This document shows positions 40,255 to 48,812 of a stretch of DNA of 64,000 bases, one piece after another. The notes beneath the pieces were generated by a model that was not told where the DNA came from, did no database searches, and worked only from the letters and a program-made list of their open reading frames with translations. How positions within the stretch are numbered: the stretch's first letter is position 1; every line of letters starts with the position of its first letter. The position numbers and the translations under genes were made by a program. The DNA comes from Paracoccaceae bacterium. GTDB taxonomy: Bacteria > Pseudomonadota > Alphaproteobacteria > Rhodobacterales > Rhodobacteraceae. Location of the stretch: positions 930,001-994,000 of the forward strand of contig JACKKD010000002.1 of NCBI GenBank assembly GCA_020637675.1, in the 5' to 3' direction.

Positions 40255-42105
40255 ATGGCCGAGACACCTCAGTCCGACGACCTCCCGCAGACCGCCGTCC
40301 CGTCCGCCCCTGCGGCCGGAACGGACGAGGGCGCGGCGGCGCCCCTCATCGTTCCGCTCGTCGCCGAGTCCTCCGGGCTCGTCGCGCCCGGCAACCCCTG
40401 GTGGCTTCGCGCGCTCGTCATCGCCTTCATCGCCGCCGCCGTGTCGGTCATCTGGTTCACGAACGCGTTTCTCTCGGATCGCTTCGCGGAAACCACGCGG
40501 AACCGGGCAGATGTCCGTCTCGCGCTCTACACCGGCCATATCATGAGCGAGCTGCAGCGCACCGCGGTGGTGCCGCTGCTGCTGGCCCGCGACCCCGCAC
40601 TGATCTCGTCTCTCAACACCGGCGACTATGCGACGACCTCGCAGCGCCTTATCTCGGCCCAGGCCGAGATCGGCGCGGCGTCGATCCAGCTTCTCGACGA
40701 CACTGGCCGCACGGTGGCGGCGACCGACCGGACCGAGATCGGTTCCAACCACTCGACGCTCGGCCATTTCGTCAATGCCCAGCGGTCGAAGGAAACCGTC
40801 TTCACCCTGGACGAGAGTCCGAGCGGCGGCTACGAGTTCAGCTATTCCCGCGCGATCCTGTCCGAAGGCCAGCTCATCGGCGTCATCGTCGTGGGCGTCG
40901 AACTGCAGAAATTCGAGCGCAGCTGGGCCGGCATATCCGAAGCTGTTGCGATCACCGACAGCGAGAACCGCGTGATCCTGACCACCGAGCCGCGCTGGCG
41001 TGGCCAGGTTCTGGCCGAGGCGCTGGCGCGGATGCCGCCCTCGGCGCTCGAACGGGCCTTCCGGGTGACTGCGGACTGGGCCAACGACCCGCCCGACGCC
41101 TATGTGGGCGGCGAGGCCGTGATGCGCACCGATGCGCGCATCCCGTTCCACGGCTGGCGGATCACCAGCTTCACGACCTATGCCGCCATCCGCGAGAAGG
41201 TGAACGCCGTCCTTGCGCTGGAGATCATGGGCTTTGCGGTCCTACTCGCGCTGATCTTCTACCTTCTCTCCCGCCGCGCCCGCAGCCAGAGCGCGATGTT
41301 CCGGCGCGAGTCGGCGGAACTGCGCCAGCTCAATCTGCGCTTGCAGCGGGAAATCGCCGAACGCGAGAAGGTGCAGAAGGACCTTGCCGTGGCCGAACAG
41401 ACCATCGCCCAGTCCTCCAAGCTCGCGGCGCTCGGCGAGATGTCGGCCGCGGTGAGCCACGAGCTGAACCAGCCGCTGGCCGCGATGAAAACCTATCTCG
41501 CCGGTGCGCGCCTCCTTCTCCAGCGCAAGCGGCCGGAGGAGGCGCTGTCCTCGTTCCAGCGCATCGATGATCTCATCGAACGCATGGGCGCGATCACCCG
41601 GCAGCTCAAGTCCTATGCCCGCAAGGGCGGCGAGGCCTTCGAGCCGGTGGACGTAAGAGCTTCTGTTTCCTCGGCTTTGTCGATGATGGAGCCCTCGCTC
41701 AGGACACGATCCATCAAGATCACGCGGATGGTGCCGAGGACACCGGTGATGGTGATGGCCGACCGCGTCCGGCTCGAACAGGTCATCATCAATCTCCTGC
41801 GCAACGCGCTTGACGCAACCAGGGGCGCGGTCGAGCCGCATGTGGAGATCCTGCTGACCGCGGGTGAGACGGCGACGCTGGCGGTGCGCGACAACGGCCA
41901 CGGGATCGTCGATCTCGACAACCTGTTCGAGCCCTTCTACACGACGAAGAAGCCGGGCGAGGGCGTCGGCCTCGGGCTTGCCATTTCCTCCGGCATCGTG
42001 AAGGACCTCGGCGGACGGCTTACGGCGCGCAATGCGCCGGGCGGGGGGGCTGTGTTCGAGGTTCAGCTCCCCATATTGGCGGCGAAGACGCAAGCTGCGG
42101 AATGA
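40255..42105 (+). CDS. dctB: DctB-like membrane sensor histidine kinase
   Basis: 616 residues. There is a proline-rich cytoplasmic N-terminus, TM1 at about residues 51-71, a periplasmic dCache sensor (72-318) with the YEFSYSRAI and LIGVIVVGVEL segments, TM2 at 319-338, a coiled coil, and a kinase core. Phospho-acceptor His402 lies in AAVSHELNQPLAAMK. The ATPase N and G boxes are INLLRNALDA, VRDNGHGI and GLGLAISSGI. DctB sensors detect C4-dicarboxylates, but ligand and transporter are not shown here. The response regulator starts nine bases after its stop. Confidence 0.9.
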   Translation: MAETPQSDDLPQTAVPSAPAAGTDEGAAAPLIVPLVAESSGLVAPGNPWWLRALVIAFIAAAVSVIWFTNAFLSDRFAETTRNRADVRLALYTGHIMSELQRTAVVPLLLARDPALISSLNTGDYATTSQRLISAQAEIGAASIQLLDDTGRTVAATDRTEIGSNHSTLGHFVNAQRSKETVFTLDESPSGGYEFSYSRAILSEGQLIGVIVVGVELQKFERSWAGISEAVAITDSENRVILTTEPRWRGQVLAEALARMPPSALERAFRVTADWANDPPDAYVGGEAVMRTDARIPFHGWRITSFTTYAAIREKVNAVLALEIMGFAVLLALIFYLLSRRARSQSAMFRRESAELRQLNLRLQREIAEREKVQKDLAVAEQTIAQSSKLAALGEMSAAVSHELNQPLAAMKTYLAGARLLLQRKRPEEALSSFQRIDDLIERMGAITRQLKSYARKGGEAFEPVDVRASVSSALSMMEPSLRTRSIKITRMVPRTPVMVMADRVRLEQVIINLLRNALDATRGAVEPHVEILLTAGETATLAVRDNGHGIVDLDNLFEPFYTTKKPGEGVGLGLAISSGIVKDLGGRLTARNAPGGGAVFEVQLPILAAKTQAAE

Positions 42106-42113
42106 GGTGACCC

Positions 42114-43445
42114 ATGGCGCGCACGATGAAGGTGGCCATCGTCGATGACGAACAGGACATGCGGCAGTCGATCAGCCAGTGGCTGGCGCTTTCCGGCTTC
42201 GACACCGAGACCTATGCCAGCGCCGAAGAGGCGCTGAAGGCAATCGGGCAGGACTGGCCGGGCGTCGTCGTCTCGGACATCAAGATGCCGGGGATGGACG
42301 GAATGGCCTTCCTCAAGAAGCTGATGAGCGTGGATTCGGGCCTGCCGGTCATCATGATCACCGGCCACGGCGACGTGCCGATGGCGGTGGAGGCGATGCG
42401 GATCGGCGCCTACGACTTTCTCGAAAAGCCCTTCAACCCCGACAAGATGACGGATCTTGCCAAGCGCGCGAGCCAGTCGCGGCGGATGACGCTCGACAAC
42501 CGCGCGCTGCGCCGCGAGCTTGCCGACGGCTCGACGATCATGAAGAAGCTGATCGGCACCTCCCCGGCGATGGAACGGCTGAGGGAGGATATCCTCGACC
42601 TCGGCCAGGCCGATGGCCACGTCCTGATCGACGGCGAGACCGGGACGGGAAAGACGCTTGTCGCCCACGCGCTGCACGCCGTCGGCCCGCGTGCCGGCAA
42701 GAAGTTCGTCGTGATCTCCTGCGCCGCCTGGTCGGAGGACCAACTCGCCACCCGGCTCTTCGGGCCGATGGACGAGGGCGGGCAGATCCCGCTCGTCGAG
42801 GAAGCGCGTGGCGGCACGCTCGTCCTCGAGGACATCGAGGCGCTGAGCCAGCCGCTGCAGGCGCGGCTTCTCACCTTCATCAACGAACAGGGTACACCGG
42901 CCGAGACGCGGATCATCGCAATCTGCAACGACCACGAGCAGGGCCGCACCGTCGAGGATGCCTTGAGGCCGGACCTCTATTTCCGCCTTGCCGCGCTGAA
43001 GATCGTGCTGCCTCCGCTCCGGGCGCGCGGCGAGGACATCCTGACCCTCTTCACGCGCCTTGCCGAGCAGTTTGCCGAGGAATACGGCTGCGATGCCCCC
43101 CAGGTGACGGCGCAGGAGGCCGCGCAGCTCCTGCAGGCGCCCTGGCCCGGCAATGTGCGCCAGCTCATCAATGTCGCCGAACGGGCCGTCCTGCAGAACC
43201 GCCGCGGCTCCGGCTCCATCGCCTCGCTCCTCATGGCCGAGAACGAGGAGGCCGGACCGGCGATGACCACCGAGGGCAAGCCCCTGAAGGAATATGTCGA
43301 GAGCTTCGAGAAGATGCTGATCGACAACACGATGCGCCGTCACAAGGGCTCCATCACCGCCGTGATGGACGAGCTTTGCCTGCCGCGCCGGACGCTGAAC
43401 GAGAAGATGGCGAAATACGGGTTGCAGCGGTCGGACTATCTCTGA
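42114..43445 (+). CDS. DctD-like response regulator lacking the sigma-54 GAFTGA loop
   Basis: 443 residues. The receiver spans 1-120 with phospho-acceptor D55. An AAA+ domain spans about 145-375 with Walker A GETGTGKT (174-181) and Arg fingers near R285 and R291. A Fis-like helix-turn-helix closes at 405-440 (LCLPRRTLNEKMAKYGL). The loop that contacts sigma-54 is missing: after RLFGPMDEGG (214-223) the chain goes straight to GGTLVLEDI (233-241), with no GAFTGA. The Walker B acidic pair reads ED, not DE. It therefore probably works with the housekeeping sigma factor, as the GAFTGA-less NtrC of Rhodobacter does. It forms a two-component operon with DctB. Confidence 0.9.
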   Translation: MARTMKVAIVDDEQDMRQSISQWLALSGFDTETYASAEEALKAIGQDWPGVVVSDIKMPGMDGMAFLKKLMSVDSGLPVIMITGHGDVPMAVEAMRIGAYDFLEKPFNPDKMTDLAKRASQSRRMTLDNRALRRELADGSTIMKKLIGTSPAMERLREDILDLGQADGHVLIDGETGTGKTLVAHALHAVGPRAGKKFVVISCAAWSEDQLATRLFGPMDEGGQIPLVEEARGGTLVLEDIEALSQPLQARLLTFINEQGTPAETRIIAICNDHEQGRTVEDALRPDLYFRLAALKIVLPPLRARGEDILTLFTRLAEQFAEEYGCDAPQVTAQEAAQLLQAPWPGNVRQLINVAERAVLQNRRGSGSIASLLMAENEEAGPAMTTEGKPLKEYVESFEKMLIDNTMRRHKGSITAVMDELCLPRRTLNEKMAKYGLQRSDYL

Positions 43446-43450
43446 CCGCG

Positions 43451-43493
43451 ACGGGGGTCGGAGGCGGGGCGCGGATCGCGACCTCCACCCCCG
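43451..43493. terminator. Long GC-rich inverted repeat between dctD-like gene and sulfotransferase gene
   Basis: ACGGGGGT at 43451-43458 pairs with ACCCCCG at 43487-43493. Inner bases (GAGG with CCTC) can extend the stem. It fills the 53-base convergent gap and may stop transcription from both sides. There is no T run. Confidence 0.35.
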
Positions 43494-43498
43494 CCCGT

Positions 43499-44137
43499 TC
43501 AGGCAGAATCGGGTTCGCCACCGAAATGCGCCCAGAATTCATCGCGGTGATTGCTGCGCGGGAAATCCGACGCCGGGACCGGCACGCCGAGGAAGCGGCA
43601 GAGCGGGTCCCAGCCTTGCGCCACTTCGAACACCAGCAGACGGCCGGCGGGAATCTCCTCGCGGACACGCCGATTGTTCCGGCGATAGGCGCCGATTGCG
43701 GCATCGCGCGTGATCTCGCCGTGGAAGATGTCCTTGATGAACCAGCCGTCCATCGTGTCCATGATGGTCGCGATATGGGGTGGCAAGGGCAGTGAACGGT
43801 ACACGGTGAAGAACTTGCCGATCGTCTTCGAGAAGCTGTTCCACCAGTCCTCCTCGGGCCGTTCGGTGTGGATCACTTTCGCATCCGGAAAGGCGGCCGC
43901 AGTCGCCGGCCAGACGGCGGCCCCCGGCCAGTCGACCTGCGACACGTATCCGGCGAACACATCCGACCAGTCGACCTTCTCGTCGGCGGCGACGGCCTTC
44001 CAGTGCGCCGGCTGCGCGGGATTGTTCATGACTTCGATCATGTGATGGCAGGTTCCGAAGCCAAGTTGTTCCAGCGCCATCTTGGTCGACATTGTTCCTG
44101 TCCTGCCAAAACCGCTACCAATCACCTTCAGTGTCAT
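43499..44137 (-). CDS. Sulfotransferase family protein
   Basis: 212 residues from ATG 44137, with GGAAGG five bases upstream. The 5'-phosphosulfate-binding loop is GSGFGRTGTMSTKMAL near the N-terminus. VIHTERPEEDWWNSF carries the conserved R/E region for the 3'-phosphate. Family enzymes transfer sulfuryl groups from PAPS to a small molecule or glycan. The acceptor is unknown. The gene stands alone, with 518 bases of noncoding DNA upstream. Confidence 0.87.
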   Translation of the reverse strand: MTLKVIGSGFGRTGTMSTKMALEQLGFGTCHHMIEVMNNPAQPAHWKAVAADEKVDWSDVFAGYVSQVDWPGAAVWPATAAAFPDAKVIHTERPEEDWWNSFSKTIGKFFTVYRSLPLPPHIATIMDTMDGWFIKDIFHGEITRDAAIGAYRRNNRRVREEIPAGRLLVFEVAQGWDPLCRFLGVPVPASDFPRSNHRDEFWAHFGGEPDSA

Positions 44138-44655
44138 GTGAGACCTTCCCTGTGATGGCGTGCGCCTCATCGCGCGCGACGGCCGTCAATCTATCCGAAT
44201 ACCCTCTGCGGTCACAGCGAAACCGGACACTCGCGGGCCTGGCCCTCGCGCCGCCCGGGCCGCCGCCCCCGGCCGCATCGGCCGTGGTCCTTGGACAAAT
44301 TGCCCAAAGTTTTCGCCGATACGTCCCCGGCAAGGCCGACCCACGCCGGTTTCAGCGTCGCAAACGCGGCCGACCCGAAGGATCTTCTGCCGATCAACGC
44401 GCCCGAGCTTCGTGCAAGGGTTGTGCGGATGTCCGGCCGAATGGCCGTACGGCCGCACCTCCACCCCCGGCCAACCCCAGGGACGGCGACGTGCTTGCGA
44501 TTTCGCGGCGAAGTTATCGCAAGACCTCTGCGAACCATCCCGGGGCCCGGGGCCGGTTCTGGCGGCGAAGACCGCCATGGCCGGGGCCGGGCGCGGCGGC
44601 GTCCCCCCCGGGCCGCTCGCCGGCCGCTCCCCGGCCCCTCCGGCCTCCCGCGGAC
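44138..44655. other. 518-base intergenic region with no supported gene
   Basis: GC-rich DNA between the sulfotransferase and cytochrome c genes. It contains open frames on both strands, but these are low-complexity (Pro/Ala/Arg-rich) and lack credible ribosome-binding sites. The promoter of the sulfotransferase gene should lie at the left end. No tRNA, riboswitch or repeat was recognised. Confidence 0.55.
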
Positions 44656-45459
44656 CTAGTCCACCGGCAACGTCGCCGCATAGCTCAGGACGTCGACGGC
44701 GGCGTCGAGCGGAAAGGCCCTGAGGTTCGCCATTTCGACGCCCGTGTGGGCATTCAGGATCTTGTGCAGCACCTCGTCGGGCACATCTGCTGCCTCGGTG
44801 CCGACATAGGCATGGGCGCCGTCCTTGCCCCAGTCATAGCGGCGTCCGTCGAAGCCGTGGCAGGCGGCGCAGACGGTCTGGAAGATGCCGCGCCCGCGCT
44901 CGGGGTCGCCGGCGATGATCGCCCGCGTCTCGCCGTCCACGATGACGCTGACGTCGACCTGGCCGCTGGACACGAAGGCCGCCACCCGGGCAAGCTCCTC
45001 GTCGGTGATCATCTCGGGCGTGTAGCCGTGCAAGGGCGCGCGCAGAAGGGCGGCGATCTCCGCCTCCGGCTTGCCGAGGGCCCCGTCTATCCCCTTGATC
45101 CCGGTGTGATGGCTGCCCTTGCGATAGATGCCGGCCGTGCCCCGGTAATCCCAGCCATGACACTCCTTGCAGCGCCAGGTATCCGGTCCGGACTGTTCGC
45201 CCGCGGCCGGATAGGACGGATGGGTGCCCTCCGGTTTCTCGCGATCTAGCGCCTCCCACCAATTGTCGTAGATGCGGCCGCCCGCGGCGAGGGTCCATGG
45301 TTCCGACGGCTCGGCGGGCGCGGCATGGATGAACGCCTGCGCCTCCGCACCGTGCTCGTAGTCGTGTTTCTCCTCCGCTGCCGCGCGTTCCGCGGCCAGT
45401 GCCAATATCGTCGCGGCCACCCAGCCCGCCGCCGCGACTCCCGTCAGTATCCTGCGCAT
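44656..45459 (-). CDS. Periplasmic diheme c-type cytochrome
   Basis: 267 residues from ATG 45459; GTG 45468 is possible. A signal peptide ends around AERAAAEE. Heme motifs are CKECH (C97, C100, H101) and CAACH (C197, C200, H201). The first domain carries WTLAAGGRIYDNWWEAL, a pattern seen in c-type cytochromes of catabolic electron-transfer chains. The protein probably acts in periplasmic electron transfer. It is not adjacent to a partner dehydrogenase. CcdA at 48813 may help in its heme attachment. Confidence 0.87.
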   Translation of the reverse strand: MRRILTGVAAAGWVAATILALAAERAAAEEKHDYEHGAEAQAFIHAAPAEPSEPWTLAAGGRIYDNWWEALDREKPEGTHPSYPAAGEQSGPDTWRCKECHGWDYRGTAGIYRKGSHHTGIKGIDGALGKPEAEIAALLRAPLHGYTPEMITDEELARVAAFVSSGQVDVSVIVDGETRAIIAGDPERGRGIFQTVCAACHGFDGRRYDWGKDGAHAYVGTEAADVPDEVLHKILNAHTGVEMANLRAFPLDAAVDVLSYAATLPVD

Positions 45460-45990
45460 GTCACCCACCCATTCCGAGGTTTCCGATGCGCGTTCCCGAA
45501 TCGCACCCTAGCAAAGTGTGATCACGCTGTCGTGATCGGGATCAGCCGCTAAACGGATTGCCGAGAAGGGCGTGCGGCCCGTCCGCCTGCCGTAGCGGCA
45601 GGGCGGGAGGAAAAACCGATTGTGTTTGACTGCCCTTCCCCGCTAAAGTCACGGGACGTCGATGTCGTGCCCCCCAATGCGCGACGCGGCTCATCAGATT
45701 CACTGTCCCGACCACCGCCGCGGCAGGCATGCCCGGCGCCGGAAGGGGCAGGCCGACTGGCCGCAAGGCCGCAATTTGCCCCTGTCCGGAAGGCCCGGGG
45801 CCCGAGTTGGGCGCCCATGGGGCGCCTGGGAAAGAACCGCGATGAAACGCGTGCGGACCGAGCAGCGGATGACAGGCAGGCCCTTGGCCGCCTCCGCTGT
45901 TTCCGCGCCGTCCGTCGCTCCAGATATTGACCGCCGTCCTGCCGTCCGCGCCGCAAGGTCCGGGCCGCCGCCGGCGTTCGGAAAGTTTAC
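45460..45990. promoter_or_regulatory. 531-base divergent region with the likely rne leader
   Basis: The region serves the cytochrome c gene (-) and the RNase E gene (+). Near the left end is the perfect inverted repeat GATCACG-CTGT-CGTGATC (45520-45537), a candidate operator. TTGACT at 45628 could be a -35 box but no good -10 follows at the usual distance. The stretch 45720-45960 is rich in short GC hairpins, as expected for an autoregulated rne leader. No protein gene is supported. Confidence 0.45.
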
Positions 45991-48690
45991 ATGGCCAAGA
46001 AAATGCTCATCGATGCCACCCACGCGGAAGAGACCCGCGTCGTGGTGGTGGACGGAAACAAGGTCGAGGAATTCGACTTCGAGACCGTCAACAAGCGCCA
46101 GCTTGCCGGCAACATCTATCTAGCGAAGATCACGCGGGTCGAGCCCTCGCTGCAGGCAGCCTTCGTCGACTACGGCGGAAACCGCCACGGCTTCCTCGCA
46201 TTCTCGGAAATCCACCCCGACTATTACCAGATCCCGGTCGCCGACCGGCAGGCGCTTCTGGCCGAGGAACGCGCTTATGCCGAGGCGATGGAGGCCGAGG
46301 AGAACGGCCGCGGACGTCGCCGCAATCGTCCGGCCGCGAGGGCCGAGAAGGCCGCTCCGATCGATGCCGTGGCGACCAGTGACGACATCCCCGGCATGGC
46401 TGTGGTCGATCTGAGCGAAGAGGCCGAGGCGGTGGAACCCGCCGCTGCCCCCGCACAGGTCGAAACACAGGCCGGGCCGAGCGCCGAACCTCGGGCCGAG
46501 GAGCCCGCGGCCGAGCGCGAGGAGCCCTATGTCGCGGCCGACCACGCCTCCGAGACCGACGACGAGATCGAATCCGTGGCCGAGGAGGACGTGGCAGAGG
46601 AAATCCGGACGCAGCGCAAGCCGCGGCCGCGGAAATACAAGATCCAGGAAGTGGTCAAGGTCCGGCAGATCATGCTGGTCCAGGTCGTCAAGGAGGAGCG
46701 CGGCAACAAGGGCGCCGCACTCACCACCTACCTCAGCCTCGCCGGCCGCTACTGCGTCCTGATGCCCAACACCGCCCGCGGCGGCGGCATCTCTCGCAAG
46801 ATCACCAACGCCGCCGACCGCAAGAAGCTGAAGGAGATCGCCGGCGAGATCGAGGTGCCCGATGGCGCCGGTCTCATCATCCGCACCGCCGGCAGCCAGC
46901 GCACCAAGGCGGAGATCAAGCGCGACTACGAATACCTGATGCGGCTCTGGGAACAGATCCGCGACCTGACGCTGAAGTCGATCGCGCCGGCGCCGATCTA
47001 CGAGGAAGGCGACCTCATCAAGCGGTCGATCCGCGACCTTTATTCGAAGGACATCGACGAGGTGCTGGTCGAGGGCGACAAGGGTTATCGCGCGGCCAAG
47101 GACTTCATGAAGATGATCATGCCGTCCCACGCCAAGAACGTGAAGCTCTACAACGAGCCGCTTCCGCTCTTCGCCCGCTACCAGGTGGAGACCTACCTCG
47201 GCGCGATGTTCAACCCGACGGTGCAGCTCCGTTCCGGTGGCTACATCGTCATCGGCATCACCGAGGCGCTTGTCGCCATCGACGTGAACTCGGGCCGCTC
47301 GACCAAGGAAGGCTCGATCGAGGAAACCGCGCTCAAGACCAACCTCGAGGCGGCGGAGGAAATCGCCCGCCAGCTCCGTCTGCGCGACCTCGCGGGCCTC
47401 ATCGTCATCGACTTCATCGACATGGAGGAGCGCAAGAACAATGCGTCGGTCGAGAAGCGCCTGAAGGAAAAGCTCAAGACCGACCGAGCCCGAATCCAGG
47501 TCGGCCGCATCTCGGGTTTCGGGCTTCTGGAAATGAGCCGCCAGCGCCTGCGGCCGGGCATGATCGAATCGACGACCGCGCCCTGTCCGCATTGCCACGG
47601 CACCGGCATCATCCGGTCCGACGACAGCCTTTCCCTGCAGATCCTGCGTCAGCTGGAAGAGGAGGGGACGCGCAAGCGGTCGCGCGAGGTGTTGCTGAAG
47701 GCGCCCGTCGCCATCGTCAACTTCCTCATCAACCAGAAGCGCGAGCATCTGGCGCAGATCGAGGGGCGCTACGGCATGGCGATCCGGCTCGAAGCCGTCC
47801 CGGCGATGGTCAGCCCCGACTACGAGATCGAGAAGTTCAAGACCGCGACGCGCCACGTCGCCGAGGTCGCGGCCCCCGTCGTCTCGGTCGACGCGCTCCG
47901 GATGGAGGATGAAGAAGACACGATCGAGGTCGAAACCGAGGTCGAGGACCTTGTCGAGGACGAGGCGGAAGAGGCGGAAGCGCCCCAGGCGGCCGGCGAC
48001 GGCGAGCCGGGCCGGAAGAAGAAGCGCCGTCGTCGGCGGCGGCGGAAGCCGGGCGGCGGCAGCGAGCAGGCCGAAGGCGCGCCCGTGCAGGCCGGAGGCG
48101 GCGGAGACTCGACCGAAGAGGTGACCGGGCCCGAAACCGGGACGGAGCCCGCGGGTGAACCGGAAGCCGGTGACAAGCCGAAGTCTCGGCGCAGCCGCAG
48201 CCGGTCGCGTGGCCGCTCGAAGTCCGCGGAACCTGCCGCCGCCGAGGCCGCCGTCGAGGAGGCCACGGTTGCCGCCCCGGAACCGGTTGCCGAGGTGGCC
48301 GCCGCGGCGGTGTCCGAACCTGCCGCGGAAGCCGTGGCGAAACCGAAGCGCCGGGTGAGCCGGAAGAAGGCCGCGGCCGAGGAACCGCCCGCCGGGGAAA
48401 CGCCCGCCACGGAAGCACCTGCTGCCGAAGCGGCAGCCGAACCGGTGAAGAAGCCCGCGCGGAGCCGTGCGAAGGCCAAGGCCGCGCCTGCCGAGATCGC
48501 GCCGGCGGAAGCGCCGGAACCCGTGGTTGCGGACGCGTCCGTACCCGAGCCGACGCCGGCACCTTCGCCGATGCCCTCGCCCGAACCCGCGGCCACGGCC
48601 GATGCGCTCGTCCCCGATCCGGAGGACAGCACGGCGCCGGACGAGTCCGCCAAGCCCAAGCGGCGCGGCTGGTGGTCGCTCGGCCGCTGA
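45991..48690 (+). CDS. rne: Ribonuclease E
   Basis: 899 residues. It is the core endonuclease of mRNA decay and rRNA processing. An S1 domain (about 35-250) has a long acidic, Pro/Ala/Glu-rich insert at roughly 84-215, as in some alphaproteobacteria. The catalytic region contains GFGLLEMSRQRLRPG. The zinc link is CPHCHGTG (C532, C535). The C-terminal 240 residues are disordered, with a basic patch (KKKRRRRRRRK) and an AEP-rich tail ending KRRGWWSLGR, probably scaffolding the degradosome. It sits downstream of a long leader and ends in a good terminator. Confidence 0.95.
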   Translation: MAKKMLIDATHAEETRVVVVDGNKVEEFDFETVNKRQLAGNIYLAKITRVEPSLQAAFVDYGGNRHGFLAFSEIHPDYYQIPVADRQALLAEERAYAEAMEAEENGRGRRRNRPAARAEKAAPIDAVATSDDIPGMAVVDLSEEAEAVEPAAAPAQVETQAGPSAEPRAEEPAAEREEPYVAADHASETDDEIESVAEEDVAEEIRTQRKPRPRKYKIQEVVKVRQIMLVQVVKEERGNKGAALTTYLSLAGRYCVLMPNTARGGGISRKITNAADRKKLKEIAGEIEVPDGAGLIIRTAGSQRTKAEIKRDYEYLMRLWEQIRDLTLKSIAPAPIYEEGDLIKRSIRDLYSKDIDEVLVEGDKGYRAAKDFMKMIMPSHAKNVKLYNEPLPLFARYQVETYLGAMFNPTVQLRSGGYIVIGITEALVAIDVNSGRSTKEGSIEETALKTNLEAAEEIARQLRLRDLAGLIVIDFIDMEERKNNASVEKRLKEKLKTDRARIQVGRISGFGLLEMSRQRLRPGMIESTTAPCPHCHGTGIIRSDDSLSLQILRQLEEEGTRKRSREVLLKAPVAIVNFLINQKREHLAQIEGRYGMAIRLEAVPAMVSPDYEIEKFKTATRHVAEVAAPVVSVDALRMEDEEDTIEVETEVEDLVEDEAEEAEAPQAAGDGEPGRKKKRRRRRRRKPGGGSEQAEGAPVQAGGGGDSTEEVTGPETGTEPAGEPEAGDKPKSRRSRSRSRGRSKSAEPAAAEAAVEEATVAAPEPVAEVAAAAVSEPAAEAVAKPKRRVSRKKAAAEEPPAGETPATEAPAAEAAAEPVKKPARSRAKAKAAPAEIAPAEAPEPVVADASVPEPTPAPSPMPSPEPAATADALVPDPEDSTAPDESAKPKRRGWWSLGR

Positions 48691-48705
48691 CGCGAAACCC
48701 AAGGG

Positions 48706-48736
48706 GAAACGCCGGGCCTCAACGCCCGGCGTTTTC
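48706..48736 (+). terminator. Rho-independent terminator after rne
   Basis: AAACGCCGGGC pairs with GCCCGGCGTTT around a six-base loop (CTCAAC), 16 bases after the stop codon, and is followed by TTCC. It is the clearest intrinsic terminator in the window. Confidence 0.85.
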
Positions 48737-48812
48737 CGTTCCACGCGGTTGTGACGGCTGCGTGACCGAATGCCCCCGTGACGGCACCCGACGGCTGCGC
48801 TAGAGGTGGGCC

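Noticed and set aside
46120..48744. Long minus-strand open frame opposite rne
   Set aside because: A low-complexity shadow (Gly/Arg/Leu repeats) of the rne gene, which has all catalytic motifs on the plus strand.
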